From the NCBI GenBank assembly GCA_023389275.1, contig JAEWEN010000039.1, positions 1 to 24,902 on the forward strand: a stretch of DNA of 24,902 nt. Direction: 5' to 3'. The notes under the pieces are model-generated. The model saw only the letters and a list, made by a program, of their open reading frames with translations, had not been told where the DNA came from and ran no database searches. The number at the start of each line of letters is the position of its first letter. Positions within the stretch are counted from its first letter, which is position 1. This document shows, one piece after another, positions 14,366 to 21,502 of the stretch. Source of the stretch: Bacillota bacterium (GTDB taxonomy: Bacteria > Bacillota > Clostridia > Clostridiales > Caloramatoraceae). Made by a program: the position numbers and the translations under genes.

Positions 14366-14395
14366 AAAAATTTTAACGGTACAAAAGTACCGTTA
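14366..14395 (-). terminator. Hairpin between ireB and ruvX, weak terminator or attenuator
   Basis: On the minus strand, TAACGGTAC, loop TTTT, GTACCGTTA, followed by AAATTTTT. The T run is short and begins after three As, so partial termination or RNA processing is as likely as a full stop. Confidence 0.5.
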
Positions 14396-14403
14396 TTTAT
14401 AAA

Positions 14404-14661
14404 TTAATTATTTTTTAAATAGCTTTTTAAAAGTTCCTCTATTATTTCATCTCTTTCAATTTTTCTAATTAAACTTCTAGCATTATTGTAACTTGTTATG
14501 TATGTTGGATCTCCAGAAAGTATATATCCTACTAATTGATTAATTGGATTATAACCTTTTTCTTGAAGAGAGTTAAAAACATTTTCAAGAATCTCTCTTG
14601 CTTTATCATCAGAATCCATGTTAATCTGAAATTTCATAGTTCCATCTTGGCGCTCAGTCAT
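14404..14661 (-). CDS. ireB: IreB family regulatory phosphoprotein
   Basis: 85-residue protein of the former DUF965 (YrzL) family. In Enterococcus faecalis IreB is phosphorylated on N-terminal threonines by the PASTA kinase IreK and affects cephalosporin resistance. Here Thr2 and Thr8 are the candidate sites (MTERQDGTMKF). The body NPINQLVGYILSGDPTYITSYNNARSLIRK is the conserved core. A GTG nine bases earlier could extend the protein by three residues, but the SD GGAAGGTG spaces correctly only for ATG 14661. Kinase control here is inferred from the family. Confidence 0.9.
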   Translation of the reverse strand: MTERQDGTMKFQINMDSDDKAREILENVFNSLQEKGYNPINQLVGYILSGDPTYITSYNNARSLIRKIERDEIIEELLKSYLKNN

Positions 14662-14688
14662 TGTAACCACACCTTCCTTGATTTCTTC

Positions 14689-14717
14689 TTTATACTATAA
14701 ATATAACATCTTAACAA
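14689..14717 (-). promoter_or_regulatory. Candidate ireB promoter
   Basis: Minus-strand TTGTTA (14717-14712), a 17-base spacer and TATAAA (14694-14689), between the alaS terminator and ireB. Confidence 0.5.
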
Positions 14718-14754
14718 AATTTAATCAAACACATAATTTTTACAAAATATCAAA

Positions 14755-14791
14755 TTTAAAGGCTATCTTTAAACCTAAGATAGCCTTTAAA
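14755..14791 (-). terminator. Intrinsic terminator after alaS
   Basis: A perfect 15-bp stem, TTTAAAGGCTATCTT (14755-14769) with its complement (14777-14791) and a 7-base loop. On the minus strand it is followed by TTTGATATTTT. Confidence 0.85.
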
Positions 14792-14796
14792 CTAAT

Positions 14797-17433
14797 TTAT
14801 TTTATCATATCTTCTATTAATTTTTCAGCATGTAAAAGTGCTTCTTCTGCTTTATCTTTATTTTTTCCTCCAGCTTGGGCCATGTCAGGTCTTCCACCTC
14901 CACCGCCGCCTGCTATTTTAGCAACTTCTTTTACAATATTTCCAGAGTGTACTCCACAACTTACAGCATCTTTACTTGCCATAGCTAGGAAAATCACTTT
15001 ATCATCTTTTGTACTTGCTAAAACAACAGCTGATTTACCTAATTTTTCTCTTAAATTATCTCCAAGGTCTCTTAAGGCATTTGCATCTAAATCTACTATT
15101 GCAGTTACAACATTAACACCTTTTATTTCCTTAGCCTTACCTAGTATATCTGATGCAGCTCCTTTAGCAGCTTCTGCTTTTATAGCTTCCATTTCTTTTT
15201 CTTTTTCTTTAAGTTCTACAACAATAGACTCTGCTTTTTTAACAACTTCCTTAGGATTAGCTTTTAAAGCTGCTGAAACATCTTTTAAAGTTTCCTCTAA
15301 ATCTTCAACATATTTTAGTGTAGCTCTTCCTGTTACAGCCTCTATTCTTCTAACACCTGCTGCAACTCCACCTTCTGAAAGTATTTTAAACATTCCTATT
15401 GTTCCTGTGTTTTTAACGTGGCAACCACCACAAAGCTCCATACTAAAGTCTCCAGCTGAAACAACTCTAACTACATCTCCGTATTTTTCTCCAAATAAAG
15501 CTGTAGCTCCCATTTCTCTAGCTTTTTCAATTGATGTTTCAACTGTTTCAACATCAATTGAATCCATAATTTTCTCATTTACTATAGTTTCTATTTTTTG
15601 AAGATCTTCCTTTGAAACTCCTTCAAAATGTGTAAAGTCAAATCTTAATCTATCTGGCTCAACTAATGAACCTGCCTGAGCAACATGGCTTCCTAAAACA
15701 TCTTTTAACGCTTTGTGAAGAAGGTGAGTTGCTGTATGGTTTCTTGTAATATCACTTCTTCTTGATTTATCTACAATTGTTTGAACGCTGTTATTTACAC
15801 ATAATGTTCCATCTATTACTTTAGCAATGTGTATAACTTTTCCATTACTTGTTTTTTTACAATCAACAACTTTTAAAGTAGCATTTTGAGATTTTATTTC
15901 TCCACTATCCCCTACTTGACCTCCCATTTCTGCATAGAAAGTAGTATTGTCAAGTATAACACTTACTTCATCATCTTTTGAAACAGAATCTACTATAGCT
16001 CCATCTTTAACAATTACTAATACCTTACCATTTGTTTCAAGAGAGTTATATCCTTCAAATTCTGTATTTATATCTGCTGAAATAGTAGTATAAATATCTT
16101 GTTCATTTCCCATATAGTTAGTTTCTTCTCTAGCAGCTCTTGCTCTTTCTCTTTGAGCTGTCATTTCTTTTTCGAAACCTTCCATATCTATATCCATATT
16201 ATTTTCTTCTAAAATCTCAAGTGTAAGCTCTACAGGGAATCCATATGTATCGTAAAGCTTAAATGCTTTTTCACCTGATAAAGTTTTAGTACTATTTTCT
16301 TTCATTTCTTTTATATACTCATCAAGTATAGTAATACCTTGTTCTATTGTTTCTTCAAATCTTTCTTCTTCGATTCTAATTACCTTTTTAATGTAATCCT
16401 TTTTATCAACTAGCTCAGGATATCCACCTTTAGCTCCATCTATAACAATGTCACATAGGTTAAATAAAAATGCATCTTTAACTCCTAAAAGCTTTCCATG
16501 TCTTGCTGCACGTCTTAAAAGTCTTCTTAAAACATATCCTCTTCCTTCATTTGATGGAATAACACCATCACAAACCATAAATGTTACACTTCTAATATGG
16601 TCTGTAATAAGTCTTAAAGATATATCTGTGTTTTTATCTTTTTTATATTCTTTACCTGAAATTTTACATACTTCATTTAATATATCCTTCATAGTATCTA
16701 TTTCAAATATATTATCTACACCTTGCATTATAGTAGCTATTCTTTCAAGTCCCATACCTGTATCTATATTTTTCTTTTCAAGCTCATTGTAATTTCCGTC
16801 TTCATCTTTATCAAATTGAGTAAATACAAGGTTCCAAAACTCAACTACTCTGTCTTCATCAGCTGCTTTTATAAACTCTTCAACAGTTGTAATTACACCT
16901 TCGCCTCTGTCAAAGTGAATTTCAGTACATGGTCCACAAGGTCCTTGCCCTATTTCCCAGAAGTTATCATCTTTACCTAGTCTAAATATTCTCTTAGGAT
17001 CAACATCTGTTAAAGAAGTCCAAAGATCAAATGCTTCATCGTCATCTTGGTATATTGTTACATATAACTTATCCTTAGGTATTTCAAGAACTTTAGTTAC
17101 AAATTCCCAAGCCCATGGAATAGATTCTTTTTTAAAGTAATCTCCAAATGAGAAGTTTCCAAGCATCTCAAAAAATGTACCATGTCTTGATGTTTTACCA
17201 ACATTTTCAATATCACCTGTTCTTATACACTTTTGACATGTAGTTAATCTAGTTTTTGGTGGCTTTTCTTGCCCTGTAAAATATGTTTTAAGTGGAGCCA
17301 TTCCAGCATTTATTAAAAGTAGACTATTATCATTTTGTGGAACAAGTGGAGCACTAGCTAATCTTAAATGCTCTTTTCCTTCAAAAAATGATAAATACAT
17401 TTCTCTTAATTCATTTGCACCGTAGTATTTCAT
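14797..17433 (-). CDS. alaS: Alanine--tRNA ligase
   Basis: 878-residue class II synthetase of normal length that charges tRNA-Ala. Motif 1 and 2 regions are in the first 100 residues (MAPLKTYF; RHGTFFEMLGNFSFGDYF), with GPCGPCTEIHFDRG (164-177), DTGMGLERI (224-232) and GRGYVLRRLLRRA (297-309). The editing domain shows HTATH (His566, His570) and CGGCH (Cys668, His672), the zinc set that clears Ser- and Gly-tRNA-Ala. The C-Ala domain ends with a glycine-rich GGGGGGRPDMAQAGG. The ATG follows AGGAGG. Expression is controlled by the upstream T-box. A 307-codon open frame on the opposite strand (14678-15601) is a shadow. Confidence 0.97.
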   Translation of the reverse strand: MKYYGANELREMYLSFFEGKEHLRLASAPLVPQNDNSLLLINAGMAPLKTYFTGQEKPPKTRLTTCQKCIRTGDIENVGKTSRHGTFFEMLGNFSFGDYFKKESIPWAWEFVTKVLEIPKDKLYVTIYQDDDEAFDLWTSLTDVDPKRIFRLGKDDNFWEIGQGPCGPCTEIHFDRGEGVITTVEEFIKAADEDRVVEFWNLVFTQFDKDEDGNYNELEKKNIDTGMGLERIATIMQGVDNIFEIDTMKDILNEVCKISGKEYKKDKNTDISLRLITDHIRSVTFMVCDGVIPSNEGRGYVLRRLLRRAARHGKLLGVKDAFLFNLCDIVIDGAKGGYPELVDKKDYIKKVIRIEEERFEETIEQGITILDEYIKEMKENSTKTLSGEKAFKLYDTYGFPVELTLEILEENNMDIDMEGFEKEMTAQRERARAAREETNYMGNEQDIYTTISADINTEFEGYNSLETNGKVLVIVKDGAIVDSVSKDDEVSVILDNTTFYAEMGGQVGDSGEIKSQNATLKVVDCKKTSNGKVIHIAKVIDGTLCVNNSVQTIVDKSRRSDITRNHTATHLLHKALKDVLGSHVAQAGSLVEPDRLRFDFTHFEGVSKEDLQKIETIVNEKIMDSIDVETVETSIEKAREMGATALFGEKYGDVVRVVSAGDFSMELCGGCHVKNTGTIGMFKILSEGGVAAGVRRIEAVTGRATLKYVEDLEETLKDVSAALKANPKEVVKKAESIVVELKEKEKEMEAIKAEAAKGAASDILGKAKEIKGVNVVTAIVDLDANALRDLGDNLREKLGKSAVVLASTKDDKVIFLAMASKDAVSCGVHSGNIVKEVAKIAGGGGGGRPDMAQAGGKNKDKAEEALLHAEKLIEDMIK

Positions 17434-17458
17434 TTCTTATTCCTCCTAAATTTTTATA

Positions 17459-17498
17459 TAAAAAAAGCCCCATCCCTACTAAAAAATAGGGACGAAGC
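17459..17498 (-). terminator. T-box regulated terminator of the alaS leader
   Basis: On the minus strand, GCTTCGTCCCTA (17498-17487) pairs with TAGGGATGGGGC (17478-17467) using a few G-U pairs, then a run of Ts. Uncharged tRNA-Ala is expected to prevent its formation. Confidence 0.88.
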
Positions 17499-17704
17499 TA
17501 TAATTCTCCGCGGTACCACCCTCGTTACCAAAAGGTCACTTGTAACTTTAACGGCTAATCACCGTTTCTGCTTAATGATTTCAGCAGAAAAACTCAAGGA
17601 CTGCTTCTATACAGCTTAGTAAAGATTTTCACCTACCATCTTCTCTCTAAAACTTAAGACATGTATATACTACTTCCTATCGAAGTTTTTTAATATATTA
17701 ACTG
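17459..17704 (-). promoter_or_regulatory. T-box riboswitch controlling alaS
   Basis: The minus-strand leader contains the canonical T-box AGGGTGGTACCGCGG (within 17526-17508) followed by the terminator. In stem I, TATACA pairs with TGTATA and AAAAACTT with GAGTTTTT, leaving an internal loop with AGTA opposite GAAGCAG. The codon there is GCA (17604-17602), alanine, which matches the downstream gene. AGAGAG and GGTGAAAA in the upper part match the distal stem I signals. The T of TGGT would pair with the A discriminator of tRNA-Ala. Low charging of tRNA-Ala should switch alaS on. Assignment is from conserved motifs and hand folding. Confidence 0.93.
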
Positions 17705-17710
17705 CATTGT

Positions 17711-17739
17711 ATTATACAAAAATACACATTAAAAGTCAA
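17711..17739 (-). promoter_or_regulatory. Promoter of the alaS T-box transcript
   Basis: Minus-strand TTGACT (17739-17734), a 17-base spacer and a perfect TATAAT (17716-17711). The predicted start near 17704 gives a leader of about 270 bases. Confidence 0.8.
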
Positions 17740-17745
17740 TTCCAA

Positions 17746-18753
17746 TTAGTACATATTTCGTATAACATATCTATAGGTAAGCTTTATTGTAGCTGCTATA
17801 GGAACTGAAAATATCATTCCTATTCCTCCAAAAAAATATCCTCCAAACAATAAAACAACCATAACTTCAACTGGATGCATTCCTGTACAATCACTAAGAA
17901 TTTTAGGAGATATTATATTTGCCTCAACCTGTTGAATTACAAAAAACACAATTGTTACTATTATAGCCTTATCAAATGATTGTGTTAAAGAAAGAAATAG
18001 TGCTGGTATATACCCTATAATTGGACCAAAATAAGGTATGAAATTTGCTATACCATTTAAAAAAGCTATTACAAAAGGATAATCTATTTTTATAAAAATA
18101 AGAGAAATAAAGGTTACTACAAAAACAAATAAAGAAAGTAATAGCTGTCCTATAAAATAGTCTTGAATTATTCTATTAACGTGACTAGATAATTCTAAAG
18201 ACTTTTCTCTAAATTTTAATGGTATAAAAAATTGAATCTTTCTTTTGAAAAAACTCTTATCTGATAAAAAATAATATATAAATATAGGTATTAAAAAATA
18301 ACTTGGTATTTGTGATGCAAAATCAAGTATATTTTCAAATATATTACCTACATATGTATTTATTGCTGTGTTAATTTTTACTATTCCTTCGTCTATAGCT
18401 TGTTTAAGATATATTGGAAGACTTTCGTAATTTAAAAAGTCCATTATTTTTTTAAATACAACTTCAATGTCATCAAAATTATTAATTATTCCTAAAAGTT
18501 CTTTTCCTATACTTGGAATAATATATATAGCAGTTAAAATAAAAATAAGTATAATACTTAAAACTATAATTATTGATGAAAACTTTTCATTTAGCCCTAC
18601 ACGCTTAAGTTTTTTCAAAACAGGATATAACATATAAGATAGTACAGCAGATATTATTACAGGCTTTAATATATTTTTAGATAGTATAAGTAAAATAATA
18701 AATATTAATATTAAAAAGAAGCAAAATATTTTTCTCCATACTATACTTTTCAT
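17746..18753 (-). CDS. AI-2E/PerM family membrane protein
   Basis: 335-residue polytopic membrane protein of the AI-2E transporter (UPF0118/PerM) family, by position the counterpart of B. subtilis YrrI. Hydrophobic segments include about 8-50, 58-85, a central periplasmic-like helical part (about 90-150), 155-172, and several from about 205 to the end. The family regions YFIGQLLLSLFVFVVTFISL, FIPYFGPIIGYIPALFLSL, VIQQVEANIISPKI and HPVEVMVVLLFGGYFFGGIGMIFSVPIAATIK are present. Family members are reported as exporters of small molecules or Na+/H+ antiporters; the substrate here is unknown. Its ATG overlaps the stop of the PRC-barrel gene by four bases (ATGA), so the two are co-translated. Confidence 0.9.
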   Translation of the reverse strand: MKSIVWRKIFCFFLILIFIILLILSKNILKPVIISAVLSYMLYPVLKKLKRVGLNEKFSSIIIVLSIILIFILTAIYIIPSIGKELLGIINNFDDIEVVFKKIMDFLNYESLPIYLKQAIDEGIVKINTAINTYVGNIFENILDFASQIPSYFLIPIFIYYFLSDKSFFKRKIQFFIPLKFREKSLELSSHVNRIIQDYFIGQLLLSLFVFVVTFISLIFIKIDYPFVIAFLNGIANFIPYFGPIIGYIPALFLSLTQSFDKAIIVTIVFFVIQQVEANIISPKILSDCTGMHPVEVMVVLLFGGYFFGGIGMIFSVPIAATIKLTYRYVIRNMY

Positions 18754-19271
18754 ATAATTTCATCCCTTGAGTAATTTTTAAATGCTATTTCATTTATTAT
18801 TTCAACATCATCTTTATAAGCTACAACTTTATCTAAAAACATATCTACATTGTTTATAAGAATTACCTTTTTCCCAGTTAAAATATCATCAAAAAATCCT
18901 CTTTCACATATAAAAGCTTTTATATTTCCTGTTTTACAATCTATTATAAAATCTTCTACTTCACCTAAAAATTTATTTTCTTTATTTAATATTTTTTTAT
19001 TTATTAAACACTCTGCGCTGTATTTTAAAAGTCTTTTAAGTTTTCTTTTTTTACATTTTAAAGCTTTGGTATTAATAAATATTTTCTCATCTTTATAGTG
19101 TACATTTTTTAAAGGAACAATATATATTTTTGAAATAAGCCCTCCACTTGAAACTATATATGAGGTTATTGCCTTATATTTATAGCTTACAATAGCATTA
19201 TCTATAAATCCTAATTTTCTTCCTTTTTGGCTATAAATATATTTTCCGTGTATATCAAGATATTTTCTCAT
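18750..19271 (-). CDS. PRC-barrel domain protein
   Basis: 173-residue soluble, basic protein. The N-terminal unit (MRKYLDIHGKYIYSQKGRKLGFIDNAIV) has the PRC-barrel pattern of a short beta-barrel beginning with an I-G-x-x-V/I-Y turn. A second, more diverged unit (LINKKILNKENKFLGEVEDFIIDCKTGNIKAFIC) begins near residue 88. PRC-barrels occur in the ribosome factor RimM, photosynthetic reaction centre H subunits and small sporulation proteins; its role here is unknown, but overlap with the PerM-type gene suggests a joint function. The start ATG follows directly after the T run of the iscU terminator, and AAGGGG in the terminator's 3' arm is its only SD. Confidence 0.8.
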   Translation of the reverse strand: MRKYLDIHGKYIYSQKGRKLGFIDNAIVSYKYKAITSYIVSSGGLISKIYIVPLKNVHYKDEKIFINTKALKCKKRKLKRLLKYSAECLINKKILNKENKFLGEVEDFIIDCKTGNIKAFICERGFFDDILTGKKVILINNVDMFLDKVVAYKDDVEIINEIAFKNYSRDEII

Positions 19272-19317
19272 AAAAAAACCCCTTAAATCTTTTACATTAG
19301 TATTAGATTTAAAGGGT
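19272..19317 (-). terminator. Terminator after iscU, overlapping the SD of the PRC-barrel gene
   Basis: On the minus strand, ACCCTTTAAATCT (19317-19305) pairs with AGATTTAAGGGGT (19290-19278), 13 bp with one G-U pair and a 14-base loop, then seven Ts running straight into ATG. Confidence 0.85.
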
Positions 19318-19334
19318 ATTATTATTACAAATTA

Positions 19335-19769
19335 TTATTCGTGATGGTGATCGTGTCCTCCACAGCAAGCTCCACCTTTTATAACCTCTTCACGTGGCTC
19401 CATTCCTTTTTTTACTCTATAATCATTTATAGCTTTGTGAATTGCTTCTTCTGCTAAAACTGAGCAGTGCATTTTAACTGGTGGAAGTCCTTCTAGTGCA
19501 TCTGCAACAGCTTTATTTGTAATTTCCCAAGCTTCGTCAATAGTTTTACCTTTAATAAGCTCAGTTGCCATACTACTTGATGCTATAGCAGCTCCACAAC
19601 CAAATGTTTTAAATTTAACATCTTTTATAATGTCATCTTCAACATCTAGGTAAATTCTCATTATATCTCCACACTTAGCGTTTCCAACTTCTCCGATTCC
19701 GCTAGCTGATTCTATTTCTCCAACATTTCTAGGATTCATAAAGTGATCCATTACTTTTTCTGTATACAT
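19335..19769 (-). CDS. iscU: Iron-sulfur cluster scaffold protein IscU
   Basis: 144-residue scaffold on which IscS sulfur and iron are assembled into clusters. The three cluster cysteines Cys33 (AKCGDIM), Cys58 (FGCGAAIASSSMA) and Cys102 (HCSVLAEEA) and Asp35 are present, as is LPPVK (95-99), the HscA-contact motif of IscU. It differs from the shorter E. coli protein by a tail GGACCGGHDHHHE with two cysteines and several histidines, which could bind metal. The ATG follows the iscS stop with no gap and has an AGGAGGG SD inside iscS. A strong terminator follows. Confidence 0.94.
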   Translation of the reverse strand: MYTEKVMDHFMNPRNVGEIESASGIGEVGNAKCGDIMRIYLDVEDDIIKDVKFKTFGCGAAIASSSMATELIKGKTIDEAWEITNKAVADALEGLPPVKMHCSVLAEEAIHKAINDYRVKKGMEPREEVIKGGACCGGHDHHHE

Positions 19770-20954
19770 CTATTTTCCCTCCTTTATCACCTTATCATAT
19801 AAAGGTGACATATCCCTTAATCTTTGAACGATTTTTGGTAAAACATCTAAAACATAATCTATTTCTTCATCAGTTGTTCCGTCTCCAAGAGTTAGTCTTA
19901 AAGAACCATGAGCAATTTCATGTGGAAGTCCTATTGCAAGTAATACATGTGATGGATCAAGTGATCCTGAAGAACATGCACTTCCTGTTGATGCGCATAC
20001 CCCTGCTAAATCTAGTAAAAGCAGTAGTCCTTCTCCTTCAATAAACTCAAAACTAACATTTACATTGTTTGGTAGTCTTTTATCTAAACTTCCATTTACC
20101 TTAGTGTAAGGAATTGCTTCTAAAATTCCTTTTAAAAGTCTATCTCTTTTTTCAGATATAACTTTATTTTTATCACTTATATTTGTTGTAGCCATTTCAA
20201 TAGCTTTTCCAAGACCTACAACTCCAGGTATATTTTCAGTTCCTGCTCTTTTTCTTCTTTCTTGTCCACCACCGTGAACAAGGTTATCTATTTTTACACC
20301 TTTTTTAATGTATAAAACTCCTATTCCCTTTGGACCATAGAATTTATGAGCAGCAAGTGATAAAAGATCTATATTCATTTCTTTAACATTTATATCTACA
20401 TGCCCTATTGCTTGAACAGCATCTGTGTGGAAAAGTACACCCTTTTCTTTTGCTATTTTAGCTGCCTCTTCAATTGGCTGTATTGTTCCTATTTCATTAT
20501 TAGCAAACATTATAGACACTAATATTGTTGTATCTTTTATAGAATTTTTAAGTTCATCAAGACTTATAAAACCTTCACTATCTACTTTTAGATAAGTTAT
20601 TTCAAATCCATTTTTCTCTAAATACTTACATGTATTTAAAATAGCTGGATGCTCTATAGTAGTAGTTATAATATGATTTCCTTTATGTCTGTTTGCAAAT
20701 GCAATTCCTTTTAACGCCCAGTTATCTGCTTCTGAACCGCCACCTGTAAAATATATTTCATCTGCATCAGCTCCAATAGCTTTAGCAACTTGTTCTCTTG
20801 ATTTATCTATAGCTTTTTTTGTACATCTTGCTATAGAATAAAGTGAAGATGGATTACCAAAATTTTCAGTAAAATATGGTAACATTTCATTTAAAACATC
20901 TTTTTTTACATATGTAGTTGCTGAATGATCTAAATATACTATTTTCTTATCCAT
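19770..20954 (-). CDS. iscS: Cysteine desulfurase
   Basis: 394-residue PLP enzyme that removes sulfur from cysteine as a persulfide and passes it to IscU and tRNA-thiolating enzymes. Features are LDHSATTYV (8-16), GGGSEADNWA (71-80), EHPAILN with His102, HTDAVQAIGH (176-185), the PLP lysine Lys204 in SLAAHKFYGPKG, and the catalytic loop ASTGSACSSGSLDPSHVL with Cys327. The SSGS-type loop and the IscU neighbour favour IscS over SufS; in clostridial literature it is also called nifS. It is second in iscR-iscS-iscU. The start is two bases after the iscR stop. No mnmA or hscA follows within the window. Confidence 0.95.
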   Translation of the reverse strand: MDKKIVYLDHSATTYVKKDVLNEMLPYFTENFGNPSSLYSIARCTKKAIDKSREQVAKAIGADADEIYFTGGGSEADNWALKGIAFANRHKGNHIITTTIEHPAILNTCKYLEKNGFEITYLKVDSEGFISLDELKNSIKDTTILVSIMFANNEIGTIQPIEEAAKIAKEKGVLFHTDAVQAIGHVDINVKEMNIDLLSLAAHKFYGPKGIGVLYIKKGVKIDNLVHGGGQERRKRAGTENIPGVVGLGKAIEMATTNISDKNKVISEKRDRLLKGILEAIPYTKVNGSLDKRLPNNVNVSFEFIEGEGLLLLLDLAGVCASTGSACSSGSLDPSHVLLAIGLPHEIAHGSLRLTLGDGTTDEEIDYVLDVLPKIVQRLRDMSPLYDKVIKEGK

Positions 20955-20956
20955 AG

Positions 20957-21397
20957 TTATTCTCCTTTTTTCATTGCGACCATATTATTATACTCATCAA
21001 CCATATCCTGAAGAGTAGTTGTAGTAATTACACTATTAACACTGTCGCTAATTCTTCTCCATAAAAGCCTTGTAGAACAGCAACTTGCTCTATCACAAGT
21101 ATGTGAACCTTCTTCTTCAATACACTCAGATATTTCAATAGGTCCTTCTAAAACATTTAAAATATCTGACGCAGTAATATCTTGAGGTTCCCTTGCTAAA
21201 ATATATCCACCTTGTGCACCTCTAATGCTTTTAACAAGGCCAGCTTTTCTAAGGCCTGAAAAAAGCTGTTCTAAATAATATTCTGATATATTTTGTCTTT
21301 CTGCGATTGTTTTTATAGATAAAGGATCTAGACCATGGTTTAAAGCAAGTTCAAACATTGCTTTTACACCATATCTTCCCTTTGTTGATAACTTCAT
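20957..21397 (-). CDS. iscR: Rrf2 family iron-sulfur regulator IscR
   Basis: 146-residue winged-helix repressor. The DNA-binding part MKLSTKGRYGVKAMFELA ... SEYYLEQLFSGLRKAGLVKSIRGAQGGYILA is typical Rrf2. Cysteines 92, 101, 106 and 107 (ECIEEEGSHTC, RASCC) sit where IscR holds its [2Fe-2S] cluster, whereas the related CymR has no such cluster cysteines. IscR senses cluster supply and represses the isc operon; position as first gene before iscS-iscU agrees. SD GGAG before ATG 21397. A dyad between promoter and SD is the probable operator. Confidence 0.92.
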   Translation of the reverse strand: MKLSTKGRYGVKAMFELALNHGLDPLSIKTIAERQNISEYYLEQLFSGLRKAGLVKSIRGAQGGYILAREPQDITASDILNVLEGPIEISECIEEEGSHTCDRASCCSTRLLWRRISDSVNSVITTTTLQDMVDEYNNMVAMKKGE

Positions 21398-21409
21398 GTA
21401 CTCAACTCC

Positions 21410-21434
21410 AATTCCGAGTAATTAACTGCGAATT
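21410..21434 (-). promoter_or_regulatory. Dyad upstream of iscR, probable autoregulatory site
   Basis: A 25-bp imperfect palindrome with outer arms AATTC/GAATT and inner arms AGT/ACT; nine of twelve base pairs are symmetric. It begins 13 bases upstream of the iscR start. A related CTCGGATA occurs further up at 21455-21462, near the candidate -10. The protein bound is inferred. Confidence 0.5.
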
Positions 21435-21447
21435 ACTATATTTAAAG

Positions 21448-21474
21448 ATTATCATATCCGAGGAAAGCTGTCAA
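21448..21474 (-). promoter_or_regulatory. Candidate iscR promoter
   Basis: Minus-strand TTGACA (21474-21469) and GATAAT (21453-21448) with a short 15-base spacer. The spacing is poor, which may fit a regulated promoter. Confidence 0.4.
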
Positions 21475-21502
21475 CTTTAATTTTTATCTATTTTTACATG
21501 TT

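Noticed and set aside
14678..15601. 307-codon open frame on the plus strand
   Set aside because: It lies almost wholly opposite alaS, has a low-complexity Ser/Ala/Pro product typical of an antisense shadow, and no SD or family signature.
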